The notes under the pieces: generated by a model | Seen by the model: the letters and a program-made list of their open reading frames with translations, nothing else | Told to the model about the DNA's origin: nothing | The model's database searches: none | Origin: Panorpa germanica | Lineage: Eukaryota; Arthropoda; Insecta; Mecoptera; Panorpidae | DNA: 64,000 bases | Direction of reading: 5' to 3' | Assembly (NCBI GenBank): GCA_963678705.1 | Contig: OY783208.1 | Location: 19,370,207-19,434,206, forward strand | Part shown: piece by piece, positions 1 through 11,269 of the stretch | How positions within the stretch are numbered: the stretch's first letter is position 1 | How the letters are laid out: each line of letters begins with the position of its first letter | Program-made: the position numbers and the translations under genes

Positions 1-144
1 CTATTAGGAACTCTTCAAAACAATTCAGAAAGTTTCAACATTAATATTAATCTATTAATATTATTAAAATATTTTAGTGAGGTTAGCAGCCATTTATAGT
101 TTTGGTTTTAAATCTAATTTTACAATTCTTCAATTTTTTTTCAG

Positions 145-1785
145 AGCTTTCTAAATATTTGTTTTCTGTTGAGACATTATACAAAGCAGAACTTTCTTCT
201 GTTAAGACAAGACTGTCTTCTGTAGAGACAGAACTGTCTTCTGTTAAAAGAGAATTGTCTTCTATTAAAAGAAAATTGTCTTCTACTAAGTCAGATCGTA
301 AAAATGGACCAGATATCGAATACAGGGGAACTGCTACAGACACTTGGATCGAAACATTCGGAGTAGAATTCCCATTACGGGATCTGGACAGTTTACATCT
401 GGTTGAAACCCAATTACAGGAATTTCCTGAATTAAAGAACACTTTGGTAATAATTTTGATCGATTGATAATTCTTTATTAATCAAGCTGTGATTTATTTT
501 TTAATGCTTTCTAATTGTTATTTCGTATTTCAGTGTTCAGCTATGACTCACATGCTAGACGCAGATGACACATTCCAAAAAAACGTTACGTTTGTAATAA
601 GAAAACTATTCACACGTGATCTAGCAATAAAGTTAACTGCTACTCGTAAAATGGGAGATAAAATCGTTTTTGCCTTAAGGCTCCCAAATACATATCGCTG
701 CATCCTGGGTAATAATTTACTGCATTAAATTAATATGATAAAGTTCTCTTTTTTTTATATATTTATTTACTTATTTGCCTTGACTTTCTTTCGTCATAGC
801 CACCATCAAACATTTTTTATACATCTTTTATAATTTATAATTCAATTTTACAAATTTCTAAATATTTCAATAATTCACTAATTAATTTTGAATCACTTAA
901 CAAAAATTTAGTATTAACAGGAAAAGTTTTAATCACATCTAATATATCACTATTCAATTTTGATCTTTCTAAACTATAATTTATGCATTCAAATATAATA
1001 TGATCCAAAGTTCCTTCTTCACCACATTGACATCTATCGTCAGATTTAATATTAATTTTGTACAGGTGGGCTGGAGTTTTACAATGATTACTTTTGATTC
1101 TGATTATAGTTGATATAATTTTGCGGGACTCATTTCTAAACCATTTCTTCTTACTTAAATTTGGATGTAACATATAATAGTCTCTTCCTTTTAACTGATT
1201 TTTATTAATAAAATCTGTGTTTCTCAAATTGAAGTTTAATTTTTTGATTTTATTAAAAATTTCATATGAAGGTAATTTCACTTTCATCTCAATTTCTAAA
1301 TTTATTGATTTCTTTGCACAATGTCCTGGTATCCACATAAATTTTATGGTATTATTCTTATTTATTATATTGAAAGACAGCTCCTTAATTTTGCATGTCA
1401 AAATATCATTATTTGATTTGTTATCATTAGAATTTTAATTTTTTAAAACACTTAAAGAATCCGTAATTATTATAATTTTATTATTGTTGATATTTTCATT
1501 AATTTCCAATGCTTTAATAATGCTAATTTTTCTCCAGTATAAGAGCAAACTTTGTTATTTAATTTAAATTTATAATATCTTAAATTTATTTGTTCCTAAG
1601 TTCTCGTGTCGGTATTTCATAAGGTAAAAGTAATTATTTCATTTTCAGAGTTTTTAAGTTCATCACTCAAAAAGTCCGAGACAAAAGTTACTGCGGCCAT
1701 TGGGACGGCGTTTAAGCATTCTCTGTATTGGGACGGACATCGGGGGAAACTATCAAAAGTACAGAAAACTCATGAGGAGCAGTAG
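145..1785 (+). CDS. DUF4806-domain protein, last three exons (5' end outside window)
   Basis: Three exons fit together in phase: 145-446, 534-708 and 1649-1785 (stop TAG 1783-1785). Each acceptor is a pyrimidine tract plus CAG and each donor is GT. The first visible exon codes a heptad-repeat coiled coil followed by FGVEFPLRDLDSLHLVE. The second and third carry the rest of the domain, including VTFVIRKLFTRDLA and a basic end around AFKHSLYWDGHRGK. The pattern (FP-x-L-L-E, then a helical stretch ending in a W-G segment) matches the insect DUF4806 family, whose function is unknown. The 145 acceptor and partial first codon show that coding exons lie upstream of the window. A decayed LINE piece sits in the last intron. 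Family assignment is from memory of its motif pattern; the exon joins are read directly. Confidence 0.72.
186..290 (+). repeat. Five tandem 21-bp repeats coding perfect heptads
   Basis: Five 21-base units each code seven residues of the form x-x-L-S-S-(V/I/T)-(K/E), with Leu and Val/Ile in a and d positions. This is a coiled coil built by tandem duplication inside the exon. Such a tract can gain or lose heptads by slippage. Confidence 0.85.
835..1555 (-). mobile_element. Decayed non-LTR retrotransposon fragment: RNase H and 3' end of ORF2
   Basis: On the minus strand a broken reading frame shows IIITDSLSVL, then an in-frame stop (1437-1435), then WIPGHCAKK (the D and H motifs of a LINE RNase H). 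A C-terminal zinc-knuckle-like CQCGEEGTLDHIIFEC follows. These are typical of the 3' half of ORF2 in RNase H-bearing insect LINEs of the Jockey/I groups. It lies in the last intron of the DUF4806 gene, antisense to it. It is a different family from the LINE at 32.8-37.2 kb, which has no RNase H. The 5' part is missing. Confidence 0.75.
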
Positions 1786-1893
1786 AACTATCTTTCAATA
1801 GTTTCAAATAATGTTTTATTTTAAAATTTTATTTCCTTGACTGTACTTCGAGTAGTAAGCAAGCTATTACATCATTTTTATATAAAAATTTTA

Positions 1894-1899
1894 ATAAAT
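1894..1899 (+). terminator. Polyadenylation signal of the DUF4806 gene
   Basis: AATAAA lies about 110 bases after the stop codon in an AT-rich stretch, a normal distance for an insect 3' UTR. Confidence 0.5.
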
Positions 1900-1954
1900 A
1901 AAGGTTTCGTTATATAATTTTATGTTCTATTTAATTTACATATGTGAGTAAGAG

Positions 1955-2300
1955 TGAGGAATAACAATAAAATTCCAATATTATGTTTGTCTTAGCAGGG
2001 TTAAATAAAATAAAACCCTATTATTCTTTAACTTGATTTGATTATTTCGACTACAAACAGCTACAAAATATTACCACAGCACTGACCTACTCAACAAATA
2101 ACTGACGTTAAAATGCATTTCACGTCATACAAATATGGCCGATTATTATTAGCGCCGAAACTACAATTCAAATTTCTAATTGTTACATCTCCGTCAACAT
2201 TTAAATATTTAATAAAATAGACACGCCAATACATTTATTAACATGAATTTCAATCAGCAATTGAAAAATCGACCACTAAAAAATGAGGACACAGGCCAAT
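1955..2300 (-). mobile_element. ISL2EU-derived MITE, partial copy
   Basis: Half of the MITE family described at 11270-11908, in reverse orientation. It begins inside the AGGGTTAAATAAAATAAAA motif and ends at the left terminal repeat (AGGACACAGGCCAATT, slightly mutated). The other half is absent. Confidence 0.7.
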
Positions 2301-2402
2301 TGTTTACTGGGTATCATGCGAGAGCAGAACTTTTTAAACTGTTCAACTGTGCATGAACGAAGGTCAAAGTGTCTCAGATCACTAACGAATCCAGTCTCCT
2401 TA

Positions 2403-2980
2403 AATGGGCTTGTCTCCTATGTCTTAATTTCTATAAAAGTGTACTATATATTGTTAAAGTGGGTTACTAGAACCTCAAATGTTCAATTATTTTTTAATAA
2501 CTCCTTATATGTTAAGAGATGATAACAATTAAAAGTCATTTTGTCTCTTTAATTATTAAAGGGATTCAACGTTATACACATTCCAAGTGCATGTGACATC
2601 ACAATTCTTGTGTAAGGTTACCAACCTTACAGCTCATAAATCTCTGCTATATGTATTTATATATCAAATAATATTTACAGCTATTTCAAGGAACACTCAA
2701 ATTCCAATATTACGTCTGCCTTAGAAGGGTTAAATAAAATAAAAACTTAATATTCTTTAACTTGACTTGATTATTTCGACTACAAACAGCTACAGAACAT
2801 TACCACAGCACTGACCTACTCAACAAATAACTGACGTTAAAATGCATTTCACGTCATACAAATATGGCCGACCATTTCTAGCGCTAAAACTACAATTCAA
2901 ATTTTTAACTGCTATATCTCCGTCAATATGTAATCAACAATTTAAAAATCGACCAGTAAAAAATGAGGACACAAGCCATT
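2403..2980 (-). mobile_element. ISL2EU-derived MITE, both ends present, internally shortened
   Basis: It starts AATGGGCTTGTCTCC and ends GGACACAAGCCATT, so both terminal inverted repeats are present. A stretch of roughly 50 bases present in sister copies (the TTAATAAAATAGACACGCC segment) is missing near the left end. It borders duplicated block A1. Confidence 0.75.
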
Positions 2981-3850
2981 TCTTAATTAATATCTTCACA
3001 GTCGATTAATTTAAATCACAATTTGAACCATAATTTGCACAAACGTTGCGAATTGTAACTGCCCAGCTTTCATCATGTTTAAAAAATTATTTATAATGAA
3101 AACACAAAAAATTTTAGTAAAAATACATTAAACGCAAATGACGCCAAATATTGAATATAATTCTAAGAAATGATTCTTGGCTTAATGATTAAAAAAGTAC
3201 TGTGTTAATAGGCTTGTGAAGCTCAATTTTATTGAGAGGTTTACACATAAATTAAAAAATACTTTGAAAATAGATATTGTATTACAACAAAATAAAGTTG
3301 ACATCAATCATCGAATAAATATTCAGGTTCATAAATCCCGCCCGTCCTCGAACCATAAACGCATCTAAAATAAAAAAAACTGTAATATCTTTATTTTGAC
3401 AGCCCATTGTAAGGTTTTACTCAGTTCATCTTATTCTATTCATATTTTATAAAAAGATTAATAGAAGGCTGTAGATTTTTGAGAAAAGTGGTAAATTAAT
3501 ATATAAATACCCTACTATATTAAAATGAATTTTTATTTTACCTAATTATTTACTTTATATTTTAGGGAGTAAGAAACAAAATATTAAAATGGTTATTGCC
3601 TTAAGGGTTTTAATCTTTCCTTTTATATAAACTTTATTTATTTAATTAATGTTTTACAAAGCATACATTTACTACAGAAAAACTTTTACATTAATTTAAC
3701 TTAACCTCTCTTATTTATTTTTATTATGTCACATAATTTTGTTTCATTTCTTAAACACCTCAGATTTATTTTTATTAACATAGATTTTCTCATTTTTTTG
3801 TTGCTAAAATTTGTTTTTTTTTAGCAAACTTCAAAATTGTTTTACATATA

Positions 3851-4963
3851 ATGGAGAATTGCAAATTAGAACAAATAAAGCTAGAAGTTGATGTGGGATT
3901 AACTGAACCAATGAAAACGGAAAATTTAAACGAAGGTATCAAAATAGAAATAGAAGAAGGACGAGTTGTCAATGAAGCGGCGCTATGTGATGAAATAAAA
4001 ATAGAATTTAAAAAAGAACTAGAATATAACTCAAATGAAGCTGCACATCTACCCCGTCATGATTACTTCATTAAGCTTAAAGTTCCAGAGCAACAACTTC
4101 AAAGTGAAATGAATACGAACGTGAAGCCTTATATCTGTGATGTATGTAACAAATTGTTTGACTCTAAGGCAGAAATCAAAAAACATTTGCATGTACATTC
4201 AGCAAATAAAAAACATTCTTGTAATACATGTAGTAAAATATTTTCTCATTCGTCAATTTTAAAACGACATAAAAACACACATTCAGGTCTAAAACTATTT
4301 TCTTGCCGCGAATGTACTAAAACGTTCAGTCTATTATCTACTTTAAAAATGCATAAAAACACACATTTAGGTCTAAAACCATTTTCTTGCAACGAATGTA
4401 GTAAAACGTTCAGTCAATCATCTACTTTAAAAATGCATAAAAACACACATTTACTTGTAAAACCATTTTCTTGCAACGAATGTAGTAAAACGTTTATTAG
4501 TCCATCGAGTTTAAAGCTACATCAAAACACACATTTAGGTCTAAAACCATTTTCTTGCAACGAATGTAGTAAAACGTTTATTAGTCCATCGAGTTTAAAG
4601 CTACATCAAAACACACATTTAGGTCTAAAACCATTTTCTTGTGAGGAATGTAGAAAAACATTCAGTCACTTATCTAATTTAAAAAAACATAAAAACACAC
4701 ATTTAGGTCTAAAGCCATTTTCTTGCAACGAATGTAGTAAAACGTTCAGTCTATTATCTACTTTAAAAATGCATAAAAACACACATCTAGTTGTAAAACC
4801 ATTTTCTTGCGACGAATGTAGTAAAACGTTCAGTCAATCACAAAGTTTAAAAGACCATAAAAACAAACATTTAGGTCTAAAACCATTTTCTTGTGGTTTA
4901 TGTAATATATGTTTCTCAACTGCAGGTAATCTAAAGACACATCAAAAACGTAATTTACATTAG
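3851..4963 (+). CDS. C2H2 zinc-finger protein ZNF1 (10 fingers)
   Basis: A 370-residue intact ORF. Residues 1-90 are acidic, with Ile-Lys-x-Glu-type motifs (IKLE, IKIE, IKIE). Residues about 94-370 are ten C2H2 fingers with the consensus C-x2-C-x3-F-x5-L-x2-H-x3-H; the last has H-x5-H and ends at the stop. Linkers are HLGLKPFSC or HLVVKPFSC instead of the usual TGEKP. Fingers 5 and 6 are identical, a recent finger duplication. The ATG follows a polypyrimidine tract plus TAG about 25 bases upstream, so an untranslated upstream exon is likely. The protein is presumably a nuclear DNA-binding factor; its target is unknown. It is the best-preserved gene of the A family. AATAAA at 5042 may serve as the poly(A) signal. 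Confidence 0.85.
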   Translation: MENCKLEQIKLEVDVGLTEPMKTENLNEGIKIEIEEGRVVNEAALCDEIKIEFKKELEYNSNEAAHLPRHDYFIKLKVPEQQLQSEMNTNVKPYICDVCNKLFDSKAEIKKHLHVHSANKKHSCNTCSKIFSHSSILKRHKNTHSGLKLFSCRECTKTFSLLSTLKMHKNTHLGLKPFSCNECSKTFSQSSTLKMHKNTHLLVKPFSCNECSKTFISPSSLKLHQNTHLGLKPFSCNECSKTFISPSSLKLHQNTHLGLKPFSCEECRKTFSHLSNLKKHKNTHLGLKPFSCNECSKTFSLLSTLKMHKNTHLVVKPFSCDECSKTFSQSQSLKDHKNKHLGLKPFSCGLCNICFSTAGNLKTHQKRNLH

Positions 4964-5486
4964 GTTGCGTAAGTCGGTTTTACATTTCCTAACTTAACTT
5001 GTGTTTATACTTGTATTAGTTTTACTCTATGAAGCTTATTTAATAAACATTGGTAGGAAGATAAAGGACCCTGAACCGCTTTTATGTGGTAAGGGACATC
5101 CTTTTCTTCTTAGTTAATTCTGTTAATGGTTTGTATTACATATTGAGATGTAAAATGATAATTTATCTATATATAAGGAATGATGAAGATCTGCAGAGGG
5201 TTAGGGGGTATATATATAGCTTCGAGTCCAACAAAAGGGTACAGACTTATTTCAAAACTCAATAACCACACTTTAAAAATTCAAGTGTAGTTTAAGTACC
5301 TTAATAATTGTAAAAAGGTAGTTAAAACATAAATTCCTGACACTTTGACGTTCTCTCGGAGAGCCCGAATAAATTCATGCGTAACTCTAGATTCCGGTAA
5401 ATAATTATTATTCTTATTATTGTTTTTGAAACATTTGTACGCTTTGTATTGAAGGCAAAACTGTCTTAGATCGGACCGATAAGCGG

Positions 5487-5520
5487 GGTTGATTAGTCCA
5501 TATGGCTAATCAATAGTTAT
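5487..5520. repeat. Short palindrome in the 3' region of A blocks
   Basis: TTGATTAGTCCATATGGCTAATCAA is read as two arms around CCATATGG (TTGATTAG and CTAATCAA). The same near-palindrome is kept at about 14003, 23371 and 27358 in the other full blocks. Confidence 0.6.
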
Positions 5521-5821
5521 ATTTAAATGTTTTGCCTTTTTTTGTTATAGTGTTCATTATTTTATTAGCTGTTTTCCTAATTTACATCTTAAATTTAAAT
5601 TAGGTGGCTCTGCGAAATAACGTTTTAAAAATCAGGTAAAAAAGTTTAAATAATAAAAATAAATAAGAACTCATCCCGCAACTAATCCTTTAGCTCTCTC
5701 TGATTTCTTTTACACAATTAATAGGCGGCTCAGGCAACATTCTCGCCTCAATTTAACTACCCCTTGAATAACATCATACCCCATACCCCTGGTTCATCTA
5801 TTAAATCGAAATCAAACCTTA

Positions 5822-6180
5822 TTTATTTATTTATTTAATGTTTACCTTGCGGCATTACATTCTTCTGCCTTAGTACAATACATTTTATTTCTTAAATACA
5901 TATCTATTTCCTTCTACCAAAAACAAAAACATAAATTTTTCTAATATCAAAAAGAAAATACATGGTTTTGCAAATTTTTAGAAAATAGCTTCAGCCTTCC
6001 TTATAGATATTTCTGCCATCCATCTGTTCCCTTCCTTGCCCCCTTTTAAGAGCTGCCATATATTCATCTCGCTGTCTACTTGTTCCTTACAATCAAACTT
6101 AATGTACCCAGTGTTTCGTCCTCCGTTCCGTACACTCTACACATTCTATCCTCTCTACTTTTTCAGTATCTGTCTGAATC
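5822..6180 (-). mobile_element. LINE 3'-tail fragment inside block A1
   Basis: On the minus strand this reads as the 3' end of a LINE related to the one at 32.8-37.2 kb: a degraded RMCR-CGTED-like zinc knuckle, GNRWMAE, then a 3' UTR ending in TAAATAAATAAATAA. The corresponding tail is present at the same place in A3, A5 and A6, so it inserted before the blocks multiplied. Confidence 0.7.
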
Positions 6181-6436
6181 AAACCTTATATTAATTCAAC
6201 ATTTAACTATATTCAATTAATTTGTATGTAACTAATTGTTTTTCATTTGTGAACTAATAAACGTGTATTGTAAATAAAAGAAGACATCATGGTTTTATTT
6301 CTTCGAGGTCATCCAAGTCCACCGTCTTCTGAGATCATCTGCAACTATTTTTTATTATCGTGTATTAATTACTACATTTTTAAGGCCCGGTAATGGTAAA
6401 TGGTAAATTGTTAGTACGGCAATTTTAAAAATAAAG

Positions 6437-7053
6437 AATGGGCTTGTGTCCTCATATTTTAGTTGTCGATTTTTCAATTGTTGATTGAAATTGATGTTAA
6501 TAAATATGTATTGGCGTGTCTATTATATTAAATATCTAAATATTGACGGAGATATAGCAATTAAAAATCTGAATTGTAGTTTTAGCCCTAGAAATGGTCT
6601 AGCGCAGTTATTTGTTGAGTAGGTCAGTGCTGTGGTAATGTTCTGTAGCTGTTTGTAGTCGAAATAATCAAGTCAAGTTAAAGAATAATAAGTTTTTATT
6701 TTATTTAACAATGCCAATAATTAATTTTTAGCAATGGGCTTATATATATTGGGTTAAATAAAATAAAAACTTATTATTCTTTGATTTCACTTGATTATTT
6801 GACTACCAACAGCTACAAAACATTACCACAGCATTAGCCTACTCAACAAATAACTGACGTTAAACGGCATTCACGTCATACAAATGTGGCCGACTATTTT
6901 TAGCGGTAAAACTACAATTCAAATTTCTAATTGCTACATCTCCGTTAACATTTAGATATTTAATAAAATAGACACGCCAATACACATTTATTAACATCAA
7001 TTTCAATCAACAATTGAAAAATCGACAACTAAAAAATGAGGACACAAGCCATT
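6437..7053. mobile_element. Two MITE half-copies arranged as an inverted repeat
   Basis: 6437 to about 6708 is the left half of the MITE in forward orientation (AATGGGCTTGTGTCC...). About 6752-7053 is the same half reversed, ending GGACACAAGCCATT. The spacer is about 45 bases. The whole is a palindrome with arms near 270-300 bases between blocks A1 and A2. Confidence 0.75.
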
Positions 7054-9165
7054 TCTTAATTAATATCTTCACAGTCGATTAATTTAAATCACAATTTGAA
7101 CCATAATTTGCACAAACGTTACGAATTGAAACTGCCCAGCTTTCATCATGTTTAAAAAATTATTTATAATGAAAACACAAAAAATTTTAGTAAAAATACA
7201 TTAAACGCAAATGACGGCAAATATTGAATATAATTCTAAGAAATGTTTCTTGGCTTAATGATTAAAAATGTACTGTGTTAATAGGCTTGTGAAGCTCAAT
7301 TTTATTGAGAGGTTTACACATAAATTAAAAAATACTTTGAATATAGATTGCATTACAACAAAATAAAGTTGACATCAACCATCGAATAAATATTCAGGTT
7401 CATAAATCCCGCCCGTCCTCGAACCATAAACGCATCTAAAATAAAAAAAACTGTAATATCTTTATTTTGACAGCCCATTGTAAGGTTTTACTCAGTTCAT
7501 CTTATTCTATTCATATTTTATAAAAAGATTAATAGAAGGCTGTAGATTTTTGAGAAAAGTGGTAAATTAATATATAAATACCCTACTATATTAAAATGAA
7601 TTTTTATTTTACCTAATTAATTACTTTATATTTTAGGGAGTAAGAAACAAAATATTAAAATGGTTATTGCCTTAAGGGTTTTAATCTTGCCTTTTATATA
7701 AACTTTATTTATTTAATTAATGTTTTACAAAGCATACATTTATTACATAAACGCCTTTACGTTAATTTAGCTTACCTTCTCTTATTTATTTTTATTATGT
7801 CACATAGTTTTGTTTCATTTCTTAAACACCTCAGATTTATTTTTATTAACATAGATTTCTTATTTTTTTGTTGCTAAAATTTGTTTTTTTTTTTAGCAAA
7901 CTTCAAAATTGTTCTACATATAATGGAGAATTGCAAATTAGAACAAACAAATGTAGAAGTTTATGTGGGATTAACTGAACCAATGAAATCGGAAAATTTA
8001 AACGGAGATATCAAAATAGAAATAGAAGAAGGACGAGTCGTGAATGAAGCAGCGCTATGTGATGAAATAAAAACAGAATTTAAAGAAGAACCAGAATATA
8101 ACTTAGATGAAGCTGCATATTTACTGCGAGATGATTACTTCATTAAGCTTGAAGTTCCAGAGCAACAACTTCAAAGTGAAATGAATACGAACCTGAAGCC
8201 TTATATCTGTGATGTATGTAACAAATTGTTGGACTCTAAGGCAGAAATCATAAAACATTTGCGTGTACATTCAGGAAAGAAACTACACTCTTGTAATACA
8301 TGTAGTAAAATATTTGCTAATTCGTCAAGTTTAAAACGACATAAAAACACACATTTAGTTGTAAAACCATTTTCTTGTGACGAATGTAATAAAACGTTCA
8401 GTCAATTATCTAATTTAAAACAACATCAAAACACACATTTACTTGTAAAACCATTTTCTTGTGACGAATGTAGTAAAACATTCAGTAGTTCTTTGGGTTT
8501 AAAGCTACATCAAAACAGACATTTAGCTGTAAACCCGTTTTCTTGCGACAAATGTAGTAAATCGTTTAATAGTTCATCGCATTTAAAACAACATAAAAAC
8601 ACACATTCCGGTCTAAAACCATTTTCTTGCGACGAATGTAGCAAAACGTTTACTCAATCACAAAGTTTAAAAGACCATAAAAACACACATTCAGGTGTAA
8701 AACCATTTTCTTGCGGCGAATGTAGTAAAACGTTTAGTCTATTATCAAATTTAAAACGACATCAAAACACACATTTAGTTGTAAAACCATTTTCTTGCGA
8801 CGAATGTAGCAAAACGTTCAGTCGATCAATTAATTTGAAACGACATAAAAACACACATCTAGTTGTAAAACCATTTTCTTGCAACGAATGTAGTAAAACG
8901 TTCAGTCAATCACAAAGTTTAAAAGACCATAACCTATTTTCTTGTGGTGTATGTAATAAATGTTTCTCAGCTGCAAGTTCTTTAAATAGACATCAAAAAC
9001 GTAATTTGCATTAAGCAAAGTGAATCGTTCTTACATTTCCTAACTTAACTTGTGTTTATTGTTTGTATTTGTTTTACCGCACGAAGCTTATTGAATAAAT
9101 ATTGGTAGGAAGACAAAGGATCATGTAGTTTTCTTTGATCAAGAGACATCATTTCTTCTTAATTA
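7054..9165 (+). repeat. Duplicated block A2, right part missing
   Basis: It is homologous to A1 from CTTCACAGTCGATTAATTT through ZNF2 and roughly 150 bases of 3' region. It then diverges into unrelated sequence near 9165, so the 3' region, LINE tail and terminal segment of the full block are absent. Confidence 0.75.
7923..9014 (+). CDS. C2H2 zinc-finger protein ZNF2 (9 complete fingers)
   Basis: A 363-residue ORF from the ATG that matches the start of its paralogues (MENCKLEQ). The open frame extends 14 codons upstream but begins at a run of T that is the likely splice acceptor. The acidic N-terminus has IKIE, IKTE and IKLE-like (LKLE) motifs. Ten finger positions follow from about residue 86. 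Finger 9 (helix SQSQSLKDH) has lost its second His and its linker in a small in-frame deletion and runs straight into finger 10 (LFSCGVCNK). Finger 10 ends HQKRNLH like its paralogues. The remaining fingers look functional. A nuclear DNA-binding role is inferred from the family. Confidence 0.82.
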   Translation: MENCKLEQTNVEVYVGLTEPMKSENLNGDIKIEIEEGRVVNEAALCDEIKTEFKEEPEYNLDEAAYLLRDDYFIKLEVPEQQLQSEMNTNLKPYICDVCNKLLDSKAEIIKHLRVHSGKKLHSCNTCSKIFANSSSLKRHKNTHLVVKPFSCDECNKTFSQLSNLKQHQNTHLLVKPFSCDECSKTFSSSLGLKLHQNRHLAVNPFSCDKCSKSFNSSSHLKQHKNTHSGLKPFSCDECSKTFTQSQSLKDHKNTHSGVKPFSCGECSKTFSLLSNLKRHQNTHLVVKPFSCDECSKTFSRSINLKRHKNTHLVVKPFSCNECSKTFSQSQSLKDHNLFSCGVCNKCFSAASSLNRHQKRNLH

Positions 9166-9920
9166 ATTTATTTATTGTTCATTATTGTTTTGATATTGGT
9201 ATTTACTATAGACGTAAAATAATTATAAATTTATCATCTCCATATTATAATGTACGTAGTTTTCAAAGTATTCCACCGTTTATATGAAAAACCCATAAGA
9301 ACGCTTGTTTATATATACAGGGCGGTAGATATATATACCCTCAAACAATTTCTCGTATCTTAGCAATCTCGTATCAGAGAGCGGTAAGACAGTAGCCAGA
9401 TAGTAGTCAAACAGTGTCCGGGAGAACTACCAGTACATGGACTGGTACGGAGTATTATAATCCACAAAAAAAAATTATAAAAGAGGTGTTGTCTATTTTA
9501 TACGATTTCAAGATTATTAGTTTCGTGTTAGCCGAACATTTGCGAAGATTAAGTATATTCAAGATCAAGATCAAAGGCATATGCATATAAGTCGTTAGTG
9601 CTCGTGTTCTACTCGTGTTCGGTCGTTTGGAGATGTGGTTATGTTGAAATCTAAGTAGAGGTTGTACTACCAGGACTTGCACCTCGGCAAACCTCGTTTG
9701 GAAAGTATTAGGAAGGGCATCAGAGGGGGTACGGAGCATTCCGGCCGGCTCAGACATGTTGTCCAAAGCTTCAAGTAATGTCACACTAATGTCTAATAGG
9801 ATTCCAATCACCATTTAGAGTGATACGATTCGCATCTTATTGGATTCCGATCAAAATTGTTTGTAGGATATCGTGTATCAAAATCGTATATGGTATCTTC
9901 TAAACGGCGCCTACAAAGTT
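9166..9920. other. Unassigned sequence between A2 and a degenerate repeat tract
   Basis: No convincing gene was seen. A 119-codon minus-strand ORF (9814-9455) has no recognisable motif. The stretch begins where A2 homology stops. Confidence 0.4.
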
Positions 9921-9924
9921 TTTC

Positions 9925-11269
9925 TAATATAGATATTCTGTAGAAGAAAAATTTCTAAGACTTTCTGCGTTTCTAAAATTTTCCCTGAATGTCCTTGGAA
10001 GATGTAATTCTGGAAAAACTGAAATATTCCAAAAAATACTTTTGCAAATATCTGATGAAGAAATAATAGGAAACTGCAAATTTGAGGTTTTTATTGAGAT
10101 AATAATTTTGCACATTTTCCAATAATTAATAATCCGAAATTTGAGTTGAGTAGCAGCGCGAATTTCGGAGGCAATGTTAGAGTGGTGTGGTAAATTTGGT
10201 GTGTAGTAGGCTCACTATATACAGTAATTAAGGGGGAAAAAAATTAAACCCCAAATTTTTAGGGGCATCGTCAGTTAATACTGTAAAATCTAGAAATATT
10301 GAGTAAAAATATTTTTAACATGAGAAATGTATCCATTGTGCGGATTTTTCAATAATGGAACACCAAAATTATAATTCAGTAGCAGTGAGAGTAAAGTAGG
10401 TGGGAGCAATGTCGCAACACAGCTAGAACGTTGAAATTTGTGACGTGAGCGCTTAATAGACGGTTATTAAAGAAAAAAACTGTAGAAAACCGTAAATTTC
10501 CAGTGGCGGCGGGTGCTGAGAGTCAAAAACCAGAATTATCAATAAATAGATATAAAGGACTATAATTTAATATACATGTTTTTCGACACAAACAAAATAG
10601 ATTCTTCGCGACTAAAATTTGTCAAATTTAGTGCAGTAGCGGTGGTATGTGGTGAATCTAATACTAAAGTGTAAAATTAAAGCTGAAATTTAGTATGCAG
10701 ATTTACTTTGAAGTATTAATTGAATATTAAGTGTAACATTAGGGCAGGGGGTGATAAAACGACGAGCAATAAAATTTTGCATGTAGAACAATTAAGATAT
10801 CAAATTACATCTCTTATAGAATTGAATTGATAGCGGAGGCGTCGGGAGGCAGAGCACTACGAATCCGGAATGCGAACGATGTGGAGAAGGGGTGATTATT
10901 AGCCCCAAATATCGAACAAACTAAAATTAAAACTATGTTACATAATAATTTACTGTGAGAAATTAATTGTGCATATCTATTTTCCATTAGTGAGAAAACA
11001 AATATTTGAATTCTGTAGCCGTGCAAATTTGCTAAAGATGTGGTGAGCGGGAGGTAGGATGCTTTGCAAAAGAGCTGCAATTTTTAAATTCAATTTGTGG
11101 GGTTCTCTATAAACTGTGATTTAAAACAGCTAGAGAAAATATTGGGTAGTAGAAAAATAGATTGCTTTGATTAAAATTGGAAAATTTTGCGTCTAAATAA
11201 TGTCAACTTATGAATGAAAATATATAAATGTTGGATGTCGCATGTGGAGGTTGTAGGGGGTATTAAAAC
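9925..11269. repeat. Degenerate dispersed repeat with a recurring TAGCGGTG-like motif
   Basis: Non-coding sequence in which a loose motif (AATTCAGTAGC(A/G)GTG followed by GGTGG-rich bases) recurs at about 10145, 10373, 10497, 10625, 10825 and 11007. Its left end (TTCTAAGACTTTCTGCGT...CTGGAAAAACTG) resembles 46590-46690 and 50920-51010 downstream of ZNF7 and ZNF8. It therefore looks like a dispersed element rather than unique DNA. The class is unknown. Confidence 0.45.

Larger units (their letters stand above)
2981..6436 (+). repeat. Duplicated block A1 (zinc-finger unit)
   Basis: The block runs from CTTCACAGTCGATTAATTT to just before the MITE at 6437. In order it holds an upstream region, ZNF1, a long 3' region, a short LINE 3' tail (5822-6180) and a segment beginning near AAATAAAAGAAGACATCATGG. 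The same order recurs in A3 (11909-14964) and, inverted, in A5 (22416-25960) and A6 (26374-29310). A2 and A4 are partial. Confidence 0.85.

Noticed and set aside
9455..9814. 119-codon minus-strand ORF next to block A2
   Set aside because: No motif and no family resemblance; it ends in AT-rich sequence and starts within unassigned DNA.
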